64,000 bases of DNA, taken from Gorsachius magnificus. Lineage: Eukaryota; Chordata; Aves; Pelecaniformes; Ardeidae. Positions 48,433 through 61,280 of this stretch are shown here, in pieces. Both the position numbers and the translations under genes were made by a program. Location of the stretch: positions 5,827,821 to 5,891,820 of the forward strand of contig CM067081.1 in NCBI GenBank assembly GCA_034008185.1, written 5' to 3'. The notes below the pieces were generated by a model. That model saw only the letters and a program-made list of their open reading frames with translations, made no database searches and had not been told where the DNA came from. Position 1 is the stretch's first letter; the number at the start of each line of letters is the position of its first letter.

Positions 48433-50642
48433 TCTCTGACTGAAAACATAAAGGGTGTAGAAAAGATTAAAAAAAAATAATTAAAAATTCCTTAAAAACT
48501 GAAAGCAGGATTGAAATCAGGGCCTTCAAAATCTGAATCTCTAGTCATTGCAAGGTAATCCTTTGAGTCAGTCTCTAGGGCAGCCTGGAGGGACACAGTG
48601 ACAGAAATATCCATGACCAAAGAAGTAAACCAGAAATCCAGGTGGGAACTGGTCTGGAAAGGAACTATGTGTTCCATGTTAATCAGAACATCTTGAAATA
48701 AGACCTGAAATGAATAAACTCATTTGGAGGGTTAAGGTTAGATGGAGAGGAAGCATACTTTGGTCAGAATAAAGGTTGAATTTTTGTCCAGTGTAAGTGA
48801 TGTATTTCCGTGCCTATATCTTTTTATTACTATCAATGATATATAATGAAAAAATAACCATCCAGGAAAGCCATTTCATAACACAAATTCTCAGGAAGAT
48901 AAACTAAATTCCTTTTACTTGCATACTTTTAAATACAGTATCATCCTACCTGTTTCTTTCTTTTGCAACATCTCAGACACCTAGATTATAAATTATCTAC
49001 TGAAAAGCATTTTTTCCTTACTGTATATTGCCAAGCTCAGGAGAGCTCTGTTTTTTATTAAAATCTGAAAGTGGATTACTGTTACTAATAATTCTAATTT
49101 ATTATGAGTTTAAAGAACAGTGACATCTTCAAATTAAGACAACTGCTTTCTCTGTTTGGACTCTTCAAATCAGGAACTAGATCTTAGTGACTGTGTTCAA
49201 CCTAACACAAACTTGTCCTCATCTTGGCTGGATCTTCAAGATGTTACCAAAATATGTATTATCAGGGAGTAAAAATTAACAATATTTCTTAGTTTTGATG
49301 AAGTTGAAAAGACAAAACATGAGACAGCTACATATAAAGGGGGGTTAAATAGAAATGGGAACATTAAAAGAGAGATGCTGGAGAGTGGTAAGTTTCTAAT
49401 GATTCACTGGGAATAACCCTGCATTCCAAGACAGGGGGAAATGCTGTTCAAAGCAATTTTCAAAACTGGAAAATGAATAAAAGTTCACATAAATCTTGTT
49501 TTGCGAATTAATCACACAGCTTTTTGCAGGAAGTAATCCTACTGAAACTACAACTGTGGAATGGTAATATTTATAAGGGGGAATAGCTGGTTGAGATGAG
49601 ATTACAAACCTTAAGCTAACAGAGGTTCCTACTGTGACATATTTACCAGGTAGTTGAACAAATCTTTTATAAGGAACTATTTGCAAGCTTGTGACCTTTC
49701 CTTCTTTTCATTCCCATTTCACTTAAATTATCACACTAAATATATCAAAGGGACTCTCAGCAACTTGATAGGTTAGAGCTACATATTGAATAGAGGAAAC
49801 ATTGATTTGAAAACAAAAAGTAATTTCTTAGAAGTTCTACTCTGTAAGGATTTTGAGTCTGACAAGAGTTTAAAAATTGATACATACTCAGTGGAAATAG
49901 TGATTATGCAAAGAATAAAAGATTCTATCAACAGTTTGTTGTTGGTATGCTAATTATGGTTTTCGTACTTTGCAAATGCTTTACAAACAAAGATTTTGAA
50001 CATGCAAACTAGAGCTAGCTGAAATGCTTTTTGATTCAAGTGATATTTAACAGAATTGAGTGCTAAATAAAAGCTTTTTGTTTGCTTCCCCCCCCCCCCC
50101 CAATTATCAACCTTTCTTAGAAAAAAAAAAACCACTCCAAATGGCTCAAAATTGAAAAATGTTGATTTTTCAAGACCTGAAATGGTTTTAATTGAGTGTC
50201 TCTACTGTATCTCAAGGAAATCATCATTCAAGCCATCACTCCTGTAAGACCATTTCCTGTAAAATGGCTTACAGTCCTATAACTAGCAACGAATGCAATT
50301 CATTGTCTCACTGCCTCTTGATCTGTTCTATATCCTTTCTCTCCTGTAGCCTCTGCTGGAGGTTTTCACCTCAGTGAGTCATATGGGAAAGCCTGGCTGG
50401 ATAGACTGAATGTGCTAAATCCCATATAAACAACCCTTAACTTCAACAGTTAAGATTTCACTAGAACATATCACAAATACTTTATGTATAGGTGACTACT
50501 AAAATTGTCTGCAGGTTCCATCACCTGAATAATGTATGTGGTGAATAGACTTCAATGTCTTCACTAAATCACAAATAGTCTTCTGCTTTATGAACTTTAT
50601 CTGCAATTGTAGAAATCACTATGAATTATACAATAGCAACAG
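48433..50642. other. Unique AT-rich DNA with a C14 run
   Basis: No gene recognised. A run of 14 C lies at 50088-50101 with an A run at 50121-50131. Nothing else stands out. Confidence 0.55.
50088..50101. repeat. Poly-C mononucleotide run (14)
   Basis: Fourteen consecutive C between TTTGCTT and AATTATC; a long C run in otherwise AT-rich sequence. Confidence 0.9.
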
Positions 50643-51052
50643 ACAGGCTGAGGGAGTTGGGCTTGTTCAGCCTGGAGAAGAGAAGGCTGCGGGGAGACCT
50701 GATTACGGACTTTCAGTATCTAAAGGGGGCCTATAGGAAAGATGGGGAAAATCTTTTTAGTAGGGCCAGCTGTGAGAGGACAAGGGGTAATGGTTTTAAA
50801 CTAAACCAGGGTAGGTTTAGACTGGATATAAGGAAGAAATTCTTTACAATGAGGGTGGAGAAACACTGGAACAGGTTGCCCAGAGAGGTGGTGGAGGCCC
50901 CATCCCTGGGAACATTCCAGGCCAGGTTGGATGGGGCTCTGAGCAACCTGATCTAGTTAGTGGTGTCCCTGCTCCCTGCAGGGGGGTTGGACTAGATGAC
51001 CTCTAGGGGTCCCTTCCAACCCAAAACATTCTATGATTCTATGATTCTATGA
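50643..51052 (+). mobile_element. CR1 LINE 3' copy, GTGTCCCTGCTC-tail subfamily
   Basis: Starts at ACAGGCTGAGGGAGTTGG and continues to a CCCTGC/GCAGGG hairpin (50967-50983), TTGGACTAGATGACCTC and three octamer units. The coding part (to 50959) is open: '[20 protein letters not shown]', '[20 protein letters not shown]', '[20 protein letters not shown]' and a final 'GALSNLI'. It ends about 28 bp before the tail of an older antisense CR1. Confidence 0.94.
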
Positions 51053-51079
51053 AAAGAACTCAGCTTCTGCTGCAGAAGA

Positions 51080-51440
51080 ACTTAGTTTGGAAGGGACCTC
51101 AGCACTTGATCTAGTCCAAACCTCTACTTAAAGCAGGGATAACTTTGAAAAGGTTGCACAGGGTCTTGTTTGGTCAAATCTCTGAGGATGGAGATTCCAC
51201 AAAATCTCACTGTTGAACCATTTCCCTAACACTTAATCAGGATTTCCCTTGTTGCAGCCTGTGTCCATTGCCTTTCATGTACACCTCTGAGAACTGTCTG
51301 GCTCTATCTTCTTTGTATCTTCCCATTTGATAGATAAGGACAGCAATAAAATCCCCCCTTGACCTTTGGATTGAACAAGCTGAACTGAACAAACCCTGCT
51401 CTTTCAGCCTCTCCTTGTACATAAGTAGTAGTGATTGTGT
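51080..51440 (-). mobile_element. Antisense old CR1 LINE 3' region
   Basis: Reverse-complement CR1 words include TTTGGAAGGGACCTCAGC, GATCTAGTCCAAACCTC, GAGATTCCACAAAATCTC, GCCTGTGTCCATTGCC and CTCTTTCAGCCTCTCCTTG. It is a diverged subfamily with many indels and no useful frame. Its 3' end faces the 3' end of the CR1 at 50643-51052. Confidence 0.85.
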
Positions 51441-52899
51441 CTCAAAAGTCATGAAAAAGAAATCAAAAGAGCAAGAGAGCCTTAAGAATTTTACTTATTT
51501 CTTCAACAGGCCCCTTTCCTTTGGCTTTTTCTTTGCCCCTGTATAAAGCTGTTTAAAGAGAAAAAGCTGGAATCCTACATTTCCTGAGGAGCTGTACATC
51601 TCAAAAAGAAGATGGAAACATTTTAAACAAGAAGGCTTCTACAAGCCAAAATTAAATTAAAACAATAATAAAGAAATAAAGTAAGAGAAAGAGACAGGGC
51701 AGGAGCAAGGGCAGGGATGATATAATTCAGTCTTAAGAATTCTCCTTTACTATTTATGTACAAAGTATATGCAGGTAATGAAATACATTACAGGGACTAT
51801 GACACCATATGTATCTAGCCCATCTCTGAAGAGTCAAAATATAAACCAGCAGAAGTCTGATAAATAAGCTGGAGAGTTGAGGGAAGATCAGTAGGATCCT
51901 GGAGCTCCATGTCCTTCCCCAGTAATCTAGAGAGGATACTTGCACATCAGAAAGAGTTTGTAAGCCAAAAATATTTGAGCTTCCCATGCTTAACTGATTG
52001 TAAGGAAATCATAAGGTGAGTCTGGTTAATTTATTCTATTTTTCTGCCAGAACTACAAGCAAACCATAATACTGGATTGTAAACCCTCACTTTTTATAAA
52101 CCCTACTGAATTAATGTAACTTGACAACTTGATGCACTTTCCTTTTGTCCTGAGTGTTCATTAGAGCGGCTTGAAAGTGGAAAAGTGATTTGTTGAGGTC
52201 TTTTTTATGATTTCCCAGTTCTGAATTTGGTGTCAAACTGTGCTAGCTGCATTTCATAATTTTTTAATGAGTACTGAGTATTAAAAAGATATGTATGTGA
52301 CTCCTGCAATTTTCACTCCTTTAATTTCAAATAAAGCTGTCCTCATCATGTGAGTTAGACAAAGGATTATTTGTTTTATTTTGGTAATTGCCTATGTAAA
52401 TGATCTGAATTTCCTGAAATAGCCATCAGGAAAAAAGAGGGAAAAAAGATGTTAATACAACAGGAATGACAAGTGAACCACTGATGGGAAAAATGGCACA
52501 TAAATAACTTGTGAATTGTATGTTGGCAAACGAAGCATTTGTAGGCAAGAAGCCCACGAAAAAACTTAATAATGTGCATTGGGTAATGATGATGTTCTTA
52601 AAGGAAAACTCACTCTAATAAGATAAAATAAAATAGATACACTCATGCATATGAGTTTTATAATTAACTGAGGCTAGAGAATCAAGTCCTTAGAGTGGAG
52701 CTCATATCATCTAAAATGCAAACATCACCAATGCAGATAGCTGGGACTCAATGCAGTTTATCCATGCATACATCTAGAGTCAACTGACATGTCTGGAGGA
52801 GACCCTTGCTGGCTTCCAGCTAATGCTCCAGATGAATGTGTTCTCACAGAAGACCTGGCTCACCTCTGCCTAGACTTTGTGCCACTGATAACAACACTT
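51441..52899. other. Unique AT-rich DNA
   Basis: Nothing recognised with confidence. The last 120 bp (from about 52780) may belong to the antisense CR1 that follows, but the similarity is too weak to call. Confidence 0.5.
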
Positions 52900-53100
52900 T
52901 AAACTCAACAATTCAGCCATTTCTTAATTCACTTCATGGTTCACTTATCTGGTCCATACTTCATCAGTTTCTCTGTGAGGATGTTATGGAAGCAGTGTGG
53001 AAAGCATTGCTAAAGTCAAGATGAACAACATCCACTGCTTCCTCCTTTTCCTGTCATCTAGATTCAAAACTGCTTAACTGCACTCCTGGTTATGCCATAT
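52900..53100 (-). mobile_element. Antisense old CR1 LINE, RT motif A region
   Basis: On the minus strand, GATGTTGTTCATCTTGACTT and the following bases encode D-V-V-H-L-D-F-S-N-A-F-H-T-A. This matches the CR1 RT catalytic motif around LDFSKAFD, with the second acidic residue changed to His. Most of the element on both sides is gone or unrecognisable. The LTR at 53119 has landed just beyond it. Confidence 0.75.
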
Positions 53101-53118
53101 ACTTGTGGACTTGTCAAG

Positions 53119-53715
53119 TGTGTGCTGGGTTTGGCTGGGATAGAGTTAATTTTCTTCACAGTAGCTGATATGGGGCCACGTTTTGACTTTGTGCTGAAAA
53201 CTGTGTTGATAGCACAGGGATGTTTTAGCTGTCACTAAGTGGTGCTTACACAGAGTCAAGGCCTTTGCTGCTTCTCACCCCTCCCCACCAGTGAGTAGCC
53301 TGGGGGTGCACAAGAAGTTGGGAGGGGACACAGCCAGGACAGCTGATCCAATCTGACCAAAGGGGTATCCCACACCATACGATGTCATGCTCGGCATATA
53401 AAGCTTGGGGAAGAAGAAGGAAGAGGGGGGACATTCGGAGTGACGGCATCTGTCTTCCCAAGTCACGGTTATGCGTGATGGAGCCCTGCTTTCCTAGAGA
53501 TGGCTGAACACTCATCTGCCCATGGGAAGAAGTAAATGAATTCCTTGGTTTGCTTTGCTTGTGTGTGTGTCTTTTGCTTTACCTATTGACTGTCTTTATC
53601 TCAACCCATGAGTTTTCTCACTTTTATCCTTCCGCTTCTCTCCCCCATCCCACTGTGGGGGAGTGACTAAGCGGCTGTGTGGGGCTGAGTTGCAGGCTGG
53701 GGTTAAACCACGACT
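53119..53715 (+). mobile_element. Solo LTR of an avian endogenous retrovirus with intact TATA box
   Basis: TGTGCTGGGTTTGG lies at the 5' end and GGGGTTAAACCACGACT at the 3' end. TCAAG at 53114-53118 and 53716-53720 is a plausible 5-bp duplication, although the exact first base is ambiguous (TGTG-TGCTGG). A TATA box lies at 53397-53402. TTTATCTCAACCCATGAG and CTCTCCCCCATCCCACTG are shared with the LTRs at 2594 and 36518. This copy has no ATT tract; a short GT repeat sits near 53562-53571. No retroviral genes flank it. Confidence 0.88.
53397..53402 (+). promoter_or_regulatory. LTR TATA box
   Basis: TATAAA lies in GCATATAAAGCTTGGGG, in the U3-R position expected for this LTR family. It is the best-preserved TATA among the LTRs here. 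Activity is not shown by sequence. Confidence 0.6.
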
Positions 53716-53720
53716 TCAAG

Positions 53721-55396
53721 ATAATTATTTAAGAAAATTCAAGTATTTTGATGATATAGGATATATGAGTGTCCAAAAAGTATTTTGCAGGTTGTCCTGG
53801 ATTACATGAAGAATATATGTTTTTTATATATATGTCTACAAAGGTTTAAGAAGTGAGATTCAAGACACTTCATCAATGCATATGCTGCTTTGATCACAAT
53901 TCATACTGGTTTGAGGGTAAATATCTCTCTATAATGAGTTGACAGACTTAATGTGTGCTTTTTAGGAAAACAAATTTCTGTAAGATAAATATCTCTATAA
54001 GCCTACCATTACGAATGTGCATTAATGTATACAGCAGGATGAATACTTTAAGAAAGACAGAAAATCTGTCACTCATACCCCTCTGTCTCTTTTTTCAATT
54101 TCCCTTTTAGCATGGCAAAGCAAACAGATTGAATAGCCCTGTAACTCTGTTCCCTTGTGTGATCTTGTTTTTTATTTTCACATACATTTTACTTGAAATT
54201 GCTCATAATTATAGTGCTAGAATAATTTTTCGTCTTCTGAAAATGTGCTGCATGAAGCAGTGTAGAAATACCTAACAAGAAGAGTTGAGTGCTACAGAAA
54301 GTAAAAATGACTGTCAATAGTGATGGTATTAGCCACAACTCTTTTTCTCTGAACATCTTTGATTATCCTTACTTGAAGAGCAGTCAAGATACAGAAGATC
54401 AAAATCTGGTCTTACTTACACTGATTTAAATGCAGGGTAACTGCACTGCATTTAAGTGTTCCTAACAAAAGAGCTGAATTTTAATTTGGTTTCCAAAAAA
54501 AAGAAAGTCTATTTCACTAGCAACCTGCTAGAGTGAGGCTTTGGGATTTTTTTTTTCCTTCCTACTTCTTTGATTCATTCCTTCAAAGTCTGTTTATTTA
54601 TGCATTCTTTTATAAACGCAATCACAGCTCATTTTGCATTTCTCATTGGGATATCATTTAAGCATAAGTCAAGCTCTGCCACGTACAGTCAGATGGTTTA
54701 ATAGAAAAGATTACTTAAATACCAAAAGAACTGATTAAAACAAAGCCCTGGTGGATTTCTCAGTAAATATTTTTAGAATATTACACGTACCTTGTAATGT
54801 TTTGTTAAGAACTCTACGCATTGATAGGCTGTGGGACACATTAGGGTCAGCAATTCAGGAACAAAGGGTGGACAAAATAAATTCCCGAACCCATATGTCT
54901 AGTTACATAGACTGGAGCCTTTATTCTTTTATTAATCATTGTCAGGACCTGGAATATTGCTTCATTTCTGAATATGGGAATTTCTGCTTCTAGGTGATGG
55001 GCCAGACTCCAAGCCCATGCACTAGCACAGCCAGAAAACTGCAAATTTGTCCTACCAGTTCCAGCTCTAGGGAAGAGCAGGATCCATATGGTGGCTGTGT
55101 GACAGGAGGTGGCTGGTAAGAACACAGGCAGCTGCAGAGCAAGGTTATACAAGAGGTGTCGGTACTTCAGTTGGTTTCAACAGTACCCCCATCTAGTAAC
55201 ACCATCTGCAGCCAGCTCAGAAGGAAATTACTGAGCAGTGTCATCCACAATGGTTTCAGTGTTGGTGCAGAACACGATTATTGAGCTTTTTGCTGGAAAA
55301 CTTGTCAAAATATATCCTCAATCTTCATCTTTTGAGGTTTCTCTTTAATGCTTCTATGATTATTTATGCACAAAAATTACTATGGACATAGGTTTA
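53721..55396. other. Unique DNA between two LTRs; no retroviral interior seen
   Basis: No primer-binding site follows the left LTR, and no gag, pol or env words occur. The 101-aa minus-strand frame at 54847-55152 has no recognisable domain. The phrase TTACACTGATTTAAATGCAG near 54418 resembles old dispersed sauropsid sequence. Confidence 0.55.
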
Positions 55397-55988
55397 TGTA
55401 TTGGGTCAAGCTGCATAGTGCTGTGCTTTCTATTGATGTGTAGAAAGGGGTTGATAACACACCAATGTTTTGGCTACTGCTGAGCAGTGCTCGAACAGCA
55501 TCAAGGCCGTGTCTCCAATATTCAACCCCTCACCAGTGGGCTGGAAGGGGACAAGATCTTGGGAGGGGACGTAGACAAGACAGCTGACCCAAACCAACCA
55601 AAGGGATATTCCATACCATACGATGTCAGCTTAGATATAAAAACTAAGGGAAAAGGAAGAGGAGGGAGGCATTTGTCTTTTATGACGTTTTGTCTTCTGG
55701 AGGAACAACTATGTGTACTGAAGCCCTGCTTCCTGGGAAGTGGCTGGACATCACCTGCTAATGGGAAGTAGAGAATAAAATCTTGTTTTTCCTTTTGCTA
55801 CCATGCGTGGCCTTTGCTTTTGCTTTTTTTTTTTTTTTTTTTTTTTTTTTATTAAACTGCCTTTATCTTGACCCATGAGTTTTCTTTCTTTTTTCCATCA
55901 CATTCTCTCCCCGTCTGTCCTGCTGAAGAGGGGAGTGATAGAGCGGCTTGGTGGCACCTGGCATCCAGCTAATATCAAACCACCACCA
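55397..55988 (+). mobile_element. Mosaic solo LTR, avian endogenous retrovirus
   Basis: The 5' two-thirds resemble the 53119 LTR: GTTGATAACACACCAATG, CTGCTGAGCAGTGCTC, GGGATATTCCATACCATACG and a TATAAAAA at 55636. The last ~70 bp (GAAGAGGGGAGTGATAGAGC, GGCACCTGGCATCCAGCTAA) match the end of the 12352 LTR. About 30 bp near the 5' end are lost relative to 53119. AATAAA is at 55774, and a 27-T run is at 55824-55850. Flanking pentamers GTTTA and TTTCA match poorly, so the ends are approximate. Confidence 0.82.
55824..55850. repeat. Poly-T run (27) in the LTR
   Basis: Twenty-seven T precede ATTAAACTGCCTTTATC, where sister LTRs have TTTTGCTTTACCTATT or an ATT tract. The site is a recurrent simple-repeat hotspot in this LTR group. 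Confidence 0.9.
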
Positions 55989-58900
55989 TTTCAAAACAGA
56001 AGGAAAGGAGAATGGGTCAAGACATATACCTATTTATGACATTGTAAGATTATAAGAAAGATGGTACAAAAAGAAAACTAATCTTCTTTACCTCTTCAAG
56101 ATATCTGAGATTTCTATTCCCTCCAGGTGATATCTAAACATATTCTTTCGGTGGCAAGGCTTAAAGACCACTTGGCAGCTTCTTTGGGGTTGCCATAAGA
56201 TTCCCTAAGCAGCTTCTGGTTAGTGAAGAGAAAAATTATTTTAAAAATTGTCTGCCATGAGATTAGAAAATAAGTGTCCCTGAGTTGAAGGATGTATTGC
56301 TGCAGTCACAGCCAAAGAAACTGTTATGGACATTGCAGTCCTGTTTCCAATAGACAGAGCAAGTCATTTAAAGTACCTTTTGATACTGGTTTCACTTTGA
56401 GTTGTTTTAGGGCTTTGGCCTAGGAGAAATCTTATTTCCTCCAGTATGCATTTCTAGAGAAAGAATCCTTTATTCTAGGAGAACTTTTTCCATTTCACTA
56501 GGTATGGTGCACTTTTTTAGGCTCTAGCTGCTTAACAACTGTGTTATACAATGAAAACTCACAGTTAGAGTGGAGAACCAGATCCTAATGCAGGATCAAA
56601 CCAGACCTGTCTACGACAGCACCAGTGATAGCAGAAGTGATAATCTGAGCAGGTCAGGAAAAAAGACTGTCTCAACCATGTTTAAATGTCAAAATTCTCT
56701 TCTCTCTGTCCTCTTTCAATAGAAGAATCATCTTTATCACATGTAGAATTGAAAGAAGTTATGGGAAGATGGTGGACCAAAAAATGATATAATACTTAAA
56801 TTACATTCCATTGACTCTAACATAGCAGGAACACAGGAACTGAGCAAAAATCAGTTCTCAAGTAATGCATGTGTTATTCCTTGTTCTGTGAGAACAAGAA
56901 GCAATTTTGGATTTGACAGTACCATTCTAGGTTCGGTCATGAACCTCCCAAAGCCTTCAGCTGAGATAACCAACTAAATGCTTCCATAGTTCTTGAATAA
57001 GTAAGACCTGAACTTCTGAATGCAGAACTTCCAGTCCTGATGGTACTTGGAAGAGATAACTGGATCTACTTTTTTCCCATGTCTCTAGAAAGGACTCTAT
57101 GTTAGTAATACCCATTTAACCTGAGTATTCAGTTCTTTGCCATAAGAGGGAATGCAACTCCAAAATCTTCAAAACTTCTGAAATGCTTTAGACTATCCTG
57201 TGAAATATTCATTGCTACCATACACAAGCTTGTTCACAGTGTGTTAAACTCTGAATACTGAAAAATGAATCTCCAACCCTCCCCAGGAAAATATTAAATA
57301 AAATATTACCAAGCCCCTAGGATAATAAATACATAAAAATAAAGAGAAGTACTAATTGCTTAAAAGTTGTTTACCTGATACTGTACAAAAACACAGAGCT
57401 CCAAGTCACTAGAAAAATGGTGTAAGGGAAGAGAGCAAAACCTGAGAGCACAGGAATGTCCTTTCCAAACAAGATCAGAAGTTTGTAATTTGTGTATTCT
57501 GTTTTACAAGGAACTGCAAAAAAGCCTAAGAATAAGACACAAATATGACAATGTTTTTGCAGTATATTTCCCTGGTGTTTTAAGATATTCTATAGCTTGG
57601 AGAGTTTTTGAGCTAGTGTTATCTTTTATTTATTAGGTCTGGAGAGATCTCTTTTTATCTAATTGCTTTTTCAACACTTAAGCTACTGGCACAAGTTTCT
57701 GTGGCACTGAGTTCCACAGCTACACTATATTTTTTCATAACAGCACATCTGGTTTGCTTTAATTTGGCTACTGAGTAAGGCCACCTAGATTTAGTTATTT
57801 CACATCCACTTTTGTATATTCATCATGATTTCATGGTACTCTATCATGCACATACTCCATGGGCTCATCCATCCTGGAAAACTGTGGTCAGTTTAGTCCA
57901 TTTAACTATTGGCTACTTACAATCAGAAGCTATTTAGTACTTGGGATTGACTCAGTCCCCTTTAGATTTATCTGAATTTACAATGAGACATGGAGGATCT
58001 GCAATGTCCGTCTCACAAATTAGTTCAGCAAGGCACAAGCAATCAGGAAATTTAGTTGTAATAGAAAATAGAACATTCTGAAAAAATGAGATGCATAAAT
58101 ATAGATATAATAATGTATAAAAATACACAAAACCATACATGTACCTAAAGATGAAATGGGACTTTGAAATGCATCACATAGTTCTGAAGTGTTGTGAGAC
58201 CAGCCAGACCTTCTGATCTGAATTGGAAATAGCTTACTCTCTGTAGTGCCTTAAAATATCTCATATTGGTTAAAATACAGAGGCACCTTAGTTTGAGAGA
58301 CAAATAATCTCACTGTGATTATTCTTATTTAAATAAGGGACACCGAAGGGTGGAATGCAAGTGTTTTTATCACCAGCTTTGGATCTGAGTTTAGAACTAC
58401 TTCTTAGAAGAAAATCCTGACTCTAACTCCTTATTCATCTTGCAGGTTCGTGGAATGAAATTCAAGAGCAATGGAAATACATTTTCTGCTTTGAAAAATA
58501 ATGCATGGTTGTTGCCTTCTGTACTGCTGCTAACCAGATCATTCAAACATGGACTCTCTCAATTTTGAGCCCTGTGGTTAGGCACTTATGAGATACTTGG
58601 ACCTTCTTGAAGTTCAGTGGGAGAATTTACCATGGTTGATGAGGTCATGTAAAACGTGCCACCTGGTTGAACTCAGGATCTCTTTACTAAATCTTCATTT
58701 TAGGGGAATATCAGAGACATAAAACTTGAAAAGGGGTTCTAAATCATAACAGATTTAAATATGACAGCAGGATTTATAAACTTCATTGTTACGGCATGAT
58801 TTCAGAGTACGTCTATAGCCTAAATGAGACATATATCAGAGTAAAATAAGGTGGGATAGCAGAAATCTCTCTATCTAGGGATTTTAAACGTGATTTGTAG

Positions 58901-60429
58901 ATTTGTCATTGAATTTTTCTATCTTACTTGAAAAGCCAAAGAATGGCAGATGAGTCTGGATTTTTAAATCCACTTTGGAATGAGTGGATTAGAAATTATT
59001 TTAACTAAGTATGATCTTTAAAATAAAAGTTTCTAAAGTAAAACACACTCCAGCAGATTTATTCAGAAGATTTATAAAACAGAAGTAAGGCAATCTTTAA
59101 GAAAAATATGCCCTGAAAACAATTAATATTTATGTTTAAAGCTATCTGGCTTGTTTCTCCAATCATCTTTTAGCTTGAGACAGAAATAAAACTTCTGAAA
59201 GAATGAGACCTTCTGAAACATGCATGGATTCAATCTAGTTACAGCTCAACCCATGTATCCCAGCTTCAATACAGATTAAATTATGCATTAGGACACTAAT
59301 TTCATTTAACATTAACCAAGTTCCTGGAATACTAGTGAGACTAAATATTCTCTGACAACTTGAGCAAACACTTCATGCTGCCGTTCCTATATGGGCCTGT
59401 AGACTTTGCATACAACACATCTTGTTACTTTACATTCAGTATTGATTCTTTCTAATGAACGCAATGGACCCTATTCTCCAACAGTTTAAGGTCAAGTCTC
59501 AGCAGAGTTATAATGAGGTTAGTGGCCTAAGGAGAACTTATGTCACCATATACTAATTCTAATTAATTTGCTGTGGGTCTGGTCAAGTCACTTTCTCTGT
59601 ACCAGTTTGTCTTCTCATTTTTTATTTCTTTCATCTATTTGGATAACACCCCACCCCCCACCCCCCTCTCTTTAGGGCAGAGTCTGTCTTTCATGCATAT
59701 ATTGTCAGGACAGAAATGTTCATACACAAAACAAAAATAAACAATTGTATTAAACCTTTTGCATTCAACTGAACTTTGAAATGGGTCACAATCTTTGGCT
59801 GAGGAATTAGCCTACTACAGATAAGCTCACTTTCTGCAATAGCAGATAATTCTTATCTTGAACAAGTTGTAATGTCAGCCAATATTATCATTATCGCACT
59901 TCAAAATAGGAGATAGCTGAAAGAAAGTAATTTAAAAACAAATAAACTGAACTCAAAAAGTGTAGCAGCAGCCTGAAAGAGTAATTATGGGGCTCTACAG
60001 TCAATATTGCCTCTGTATACCTCAGCTGGTTGATTGACTGGCAAAAACATTTTTAATTAATTCTGTAATTTTAAATTTAGAAATATTTTTCTTTCCTAAT
60101 ATATTTGGCATTGTTTCAGTTGTGGTTCAAATCTTTTTTTTCTACTGAGGTCTTAATTTGGCAAAATAATTCATTGTAGACAAAGGATTAAGAAGAACAT
60201 TAATTTATCTCTTTGTTAATAAGGCACCAAAACACTTCTGTGAAGCTGGTTGAGAGCAGAGCTGGGTGGGAAACAGTTTCAAACAATGATCCATGTAGCC
60301 AGCTAGTCTGAGCTCAGGGTAAAACCCAAACCTTTCAGGGCTGTCAGCAGACATATAAAAATAATCTTTATTTCCGTGATGCAGGTTCCAATGTTAGAGG
60401 TGTCAGATGTGGGTTCAAATACTTGATTA

Positions 60430-60480
60430 AAAGAAAAGAAAGGGGGGAAAAAAAGAAAAAAAAAAATAAAAAAGAAAAGC
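60430..60480. repeat. Purine-rich simple repeat (A/G)
   Basis: AAAAGAAAAG, GGGGGG and further AAAAGAAAA runs form a 50-bp strand-asymmetric purine tract. Confidence 0.8.
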
Positions 60481-60887
60481 AGCCCTCGAATGTGAGTTTC
60501 CCTTCCTACTCATGCAATCTTGTTATACAGACATCTGGCATTGGAGGCAGCAGTATAGTGTTATTTCTTTTAGTATAGCTTAAAAAAAAATAAACCCCAC
60601 CTTTAGCTGAAATTGGCATTCGTCTAAAAAAAATTGTTTCAATGAATTTCCATTTAAAGCAACATTTCAGAGATTTTATTCAGCTTAAACTTATGTGAAC
60701 TAGGAAAATTATAATATAAATAGTACACAGTCACAGGCAAATATCATGTTTTATATTTAATTACCACAAAACAGTGTTTTAGAACTCTATGACATTGATT
60801 TATTCTTGACTATCAATAGAAACCGAAAGATCTACCTTTACATATATACTTAGACTGAGACAGGGATCTCATTACTTCTTAGCAATA

Positions 60888-60918
60888 GATTAATTAATCT
60901 CATTAATTAATTAATCTC
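60888..60918. repeat. TTAATTAA-rich palindromic repeat
   Basis: GATTAATTAATC is a perfect 12-bp palindrome at 60888-60899, followed by CATTAATTAATTAATCTC. The block holds several TAAT homeodomain-type words but is most simply low-complexity DNA. Confidence 0.6.
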
Positions 60919-61280
60919 AAGAACTGGTTCTTAACATTTTATATAAATATATATGAGATCCAGTCACCAGGCACAAGGCAATGACCATTCAGAATTCTTT
61001 CACTAGTTATGTCAGTGAAATAATTTTTATCACTCAAATACAAAAGAGAAATGTCAAGCACTTTCTCTTTTCAAAGAGTGTTTTTAAAGACCTAAGATAA
61101 AACAATTTTAATAAAAGATTATTCTTGTCTTCCACTGCTTAATTCCTTGGAGATCTTTATATTTCCAGAAAAATAACACAGCACCTTGGTTTTTTTATAT
61201 AACACTCTCCATTGATTTTATCAGTTGCAATTGATCTGCAATAGAGTAAAATTTGTTTATTATTTATTATTTTACCCTGT

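Larger units (their letters stand above)
55989..61280. other. Unique AT-rich DNA with simple repeats
   Basis: No gene or mobile element recognised. Contents include a C-rich tract at 59649-59666, an A/G tract at 60430-60480 and a TTAATTAA-rich palindromic repeat at 60888-60918. Confidence 0.55.

Noticed and set aside
54847..55152. 101-aa minus-strand open frame
   Set aside because: No domain, no splice context and no repeat match; treated as chance.
53119..55988. A provirus bounded by the LTRs at 53119 and 55397
   Set aside because: The two LTRs are strongly diverged and of different structure, flanking pentamers do not agree, there is no primer-binding site after the first, and the 1.7 kb between shows no gag, pol or env.
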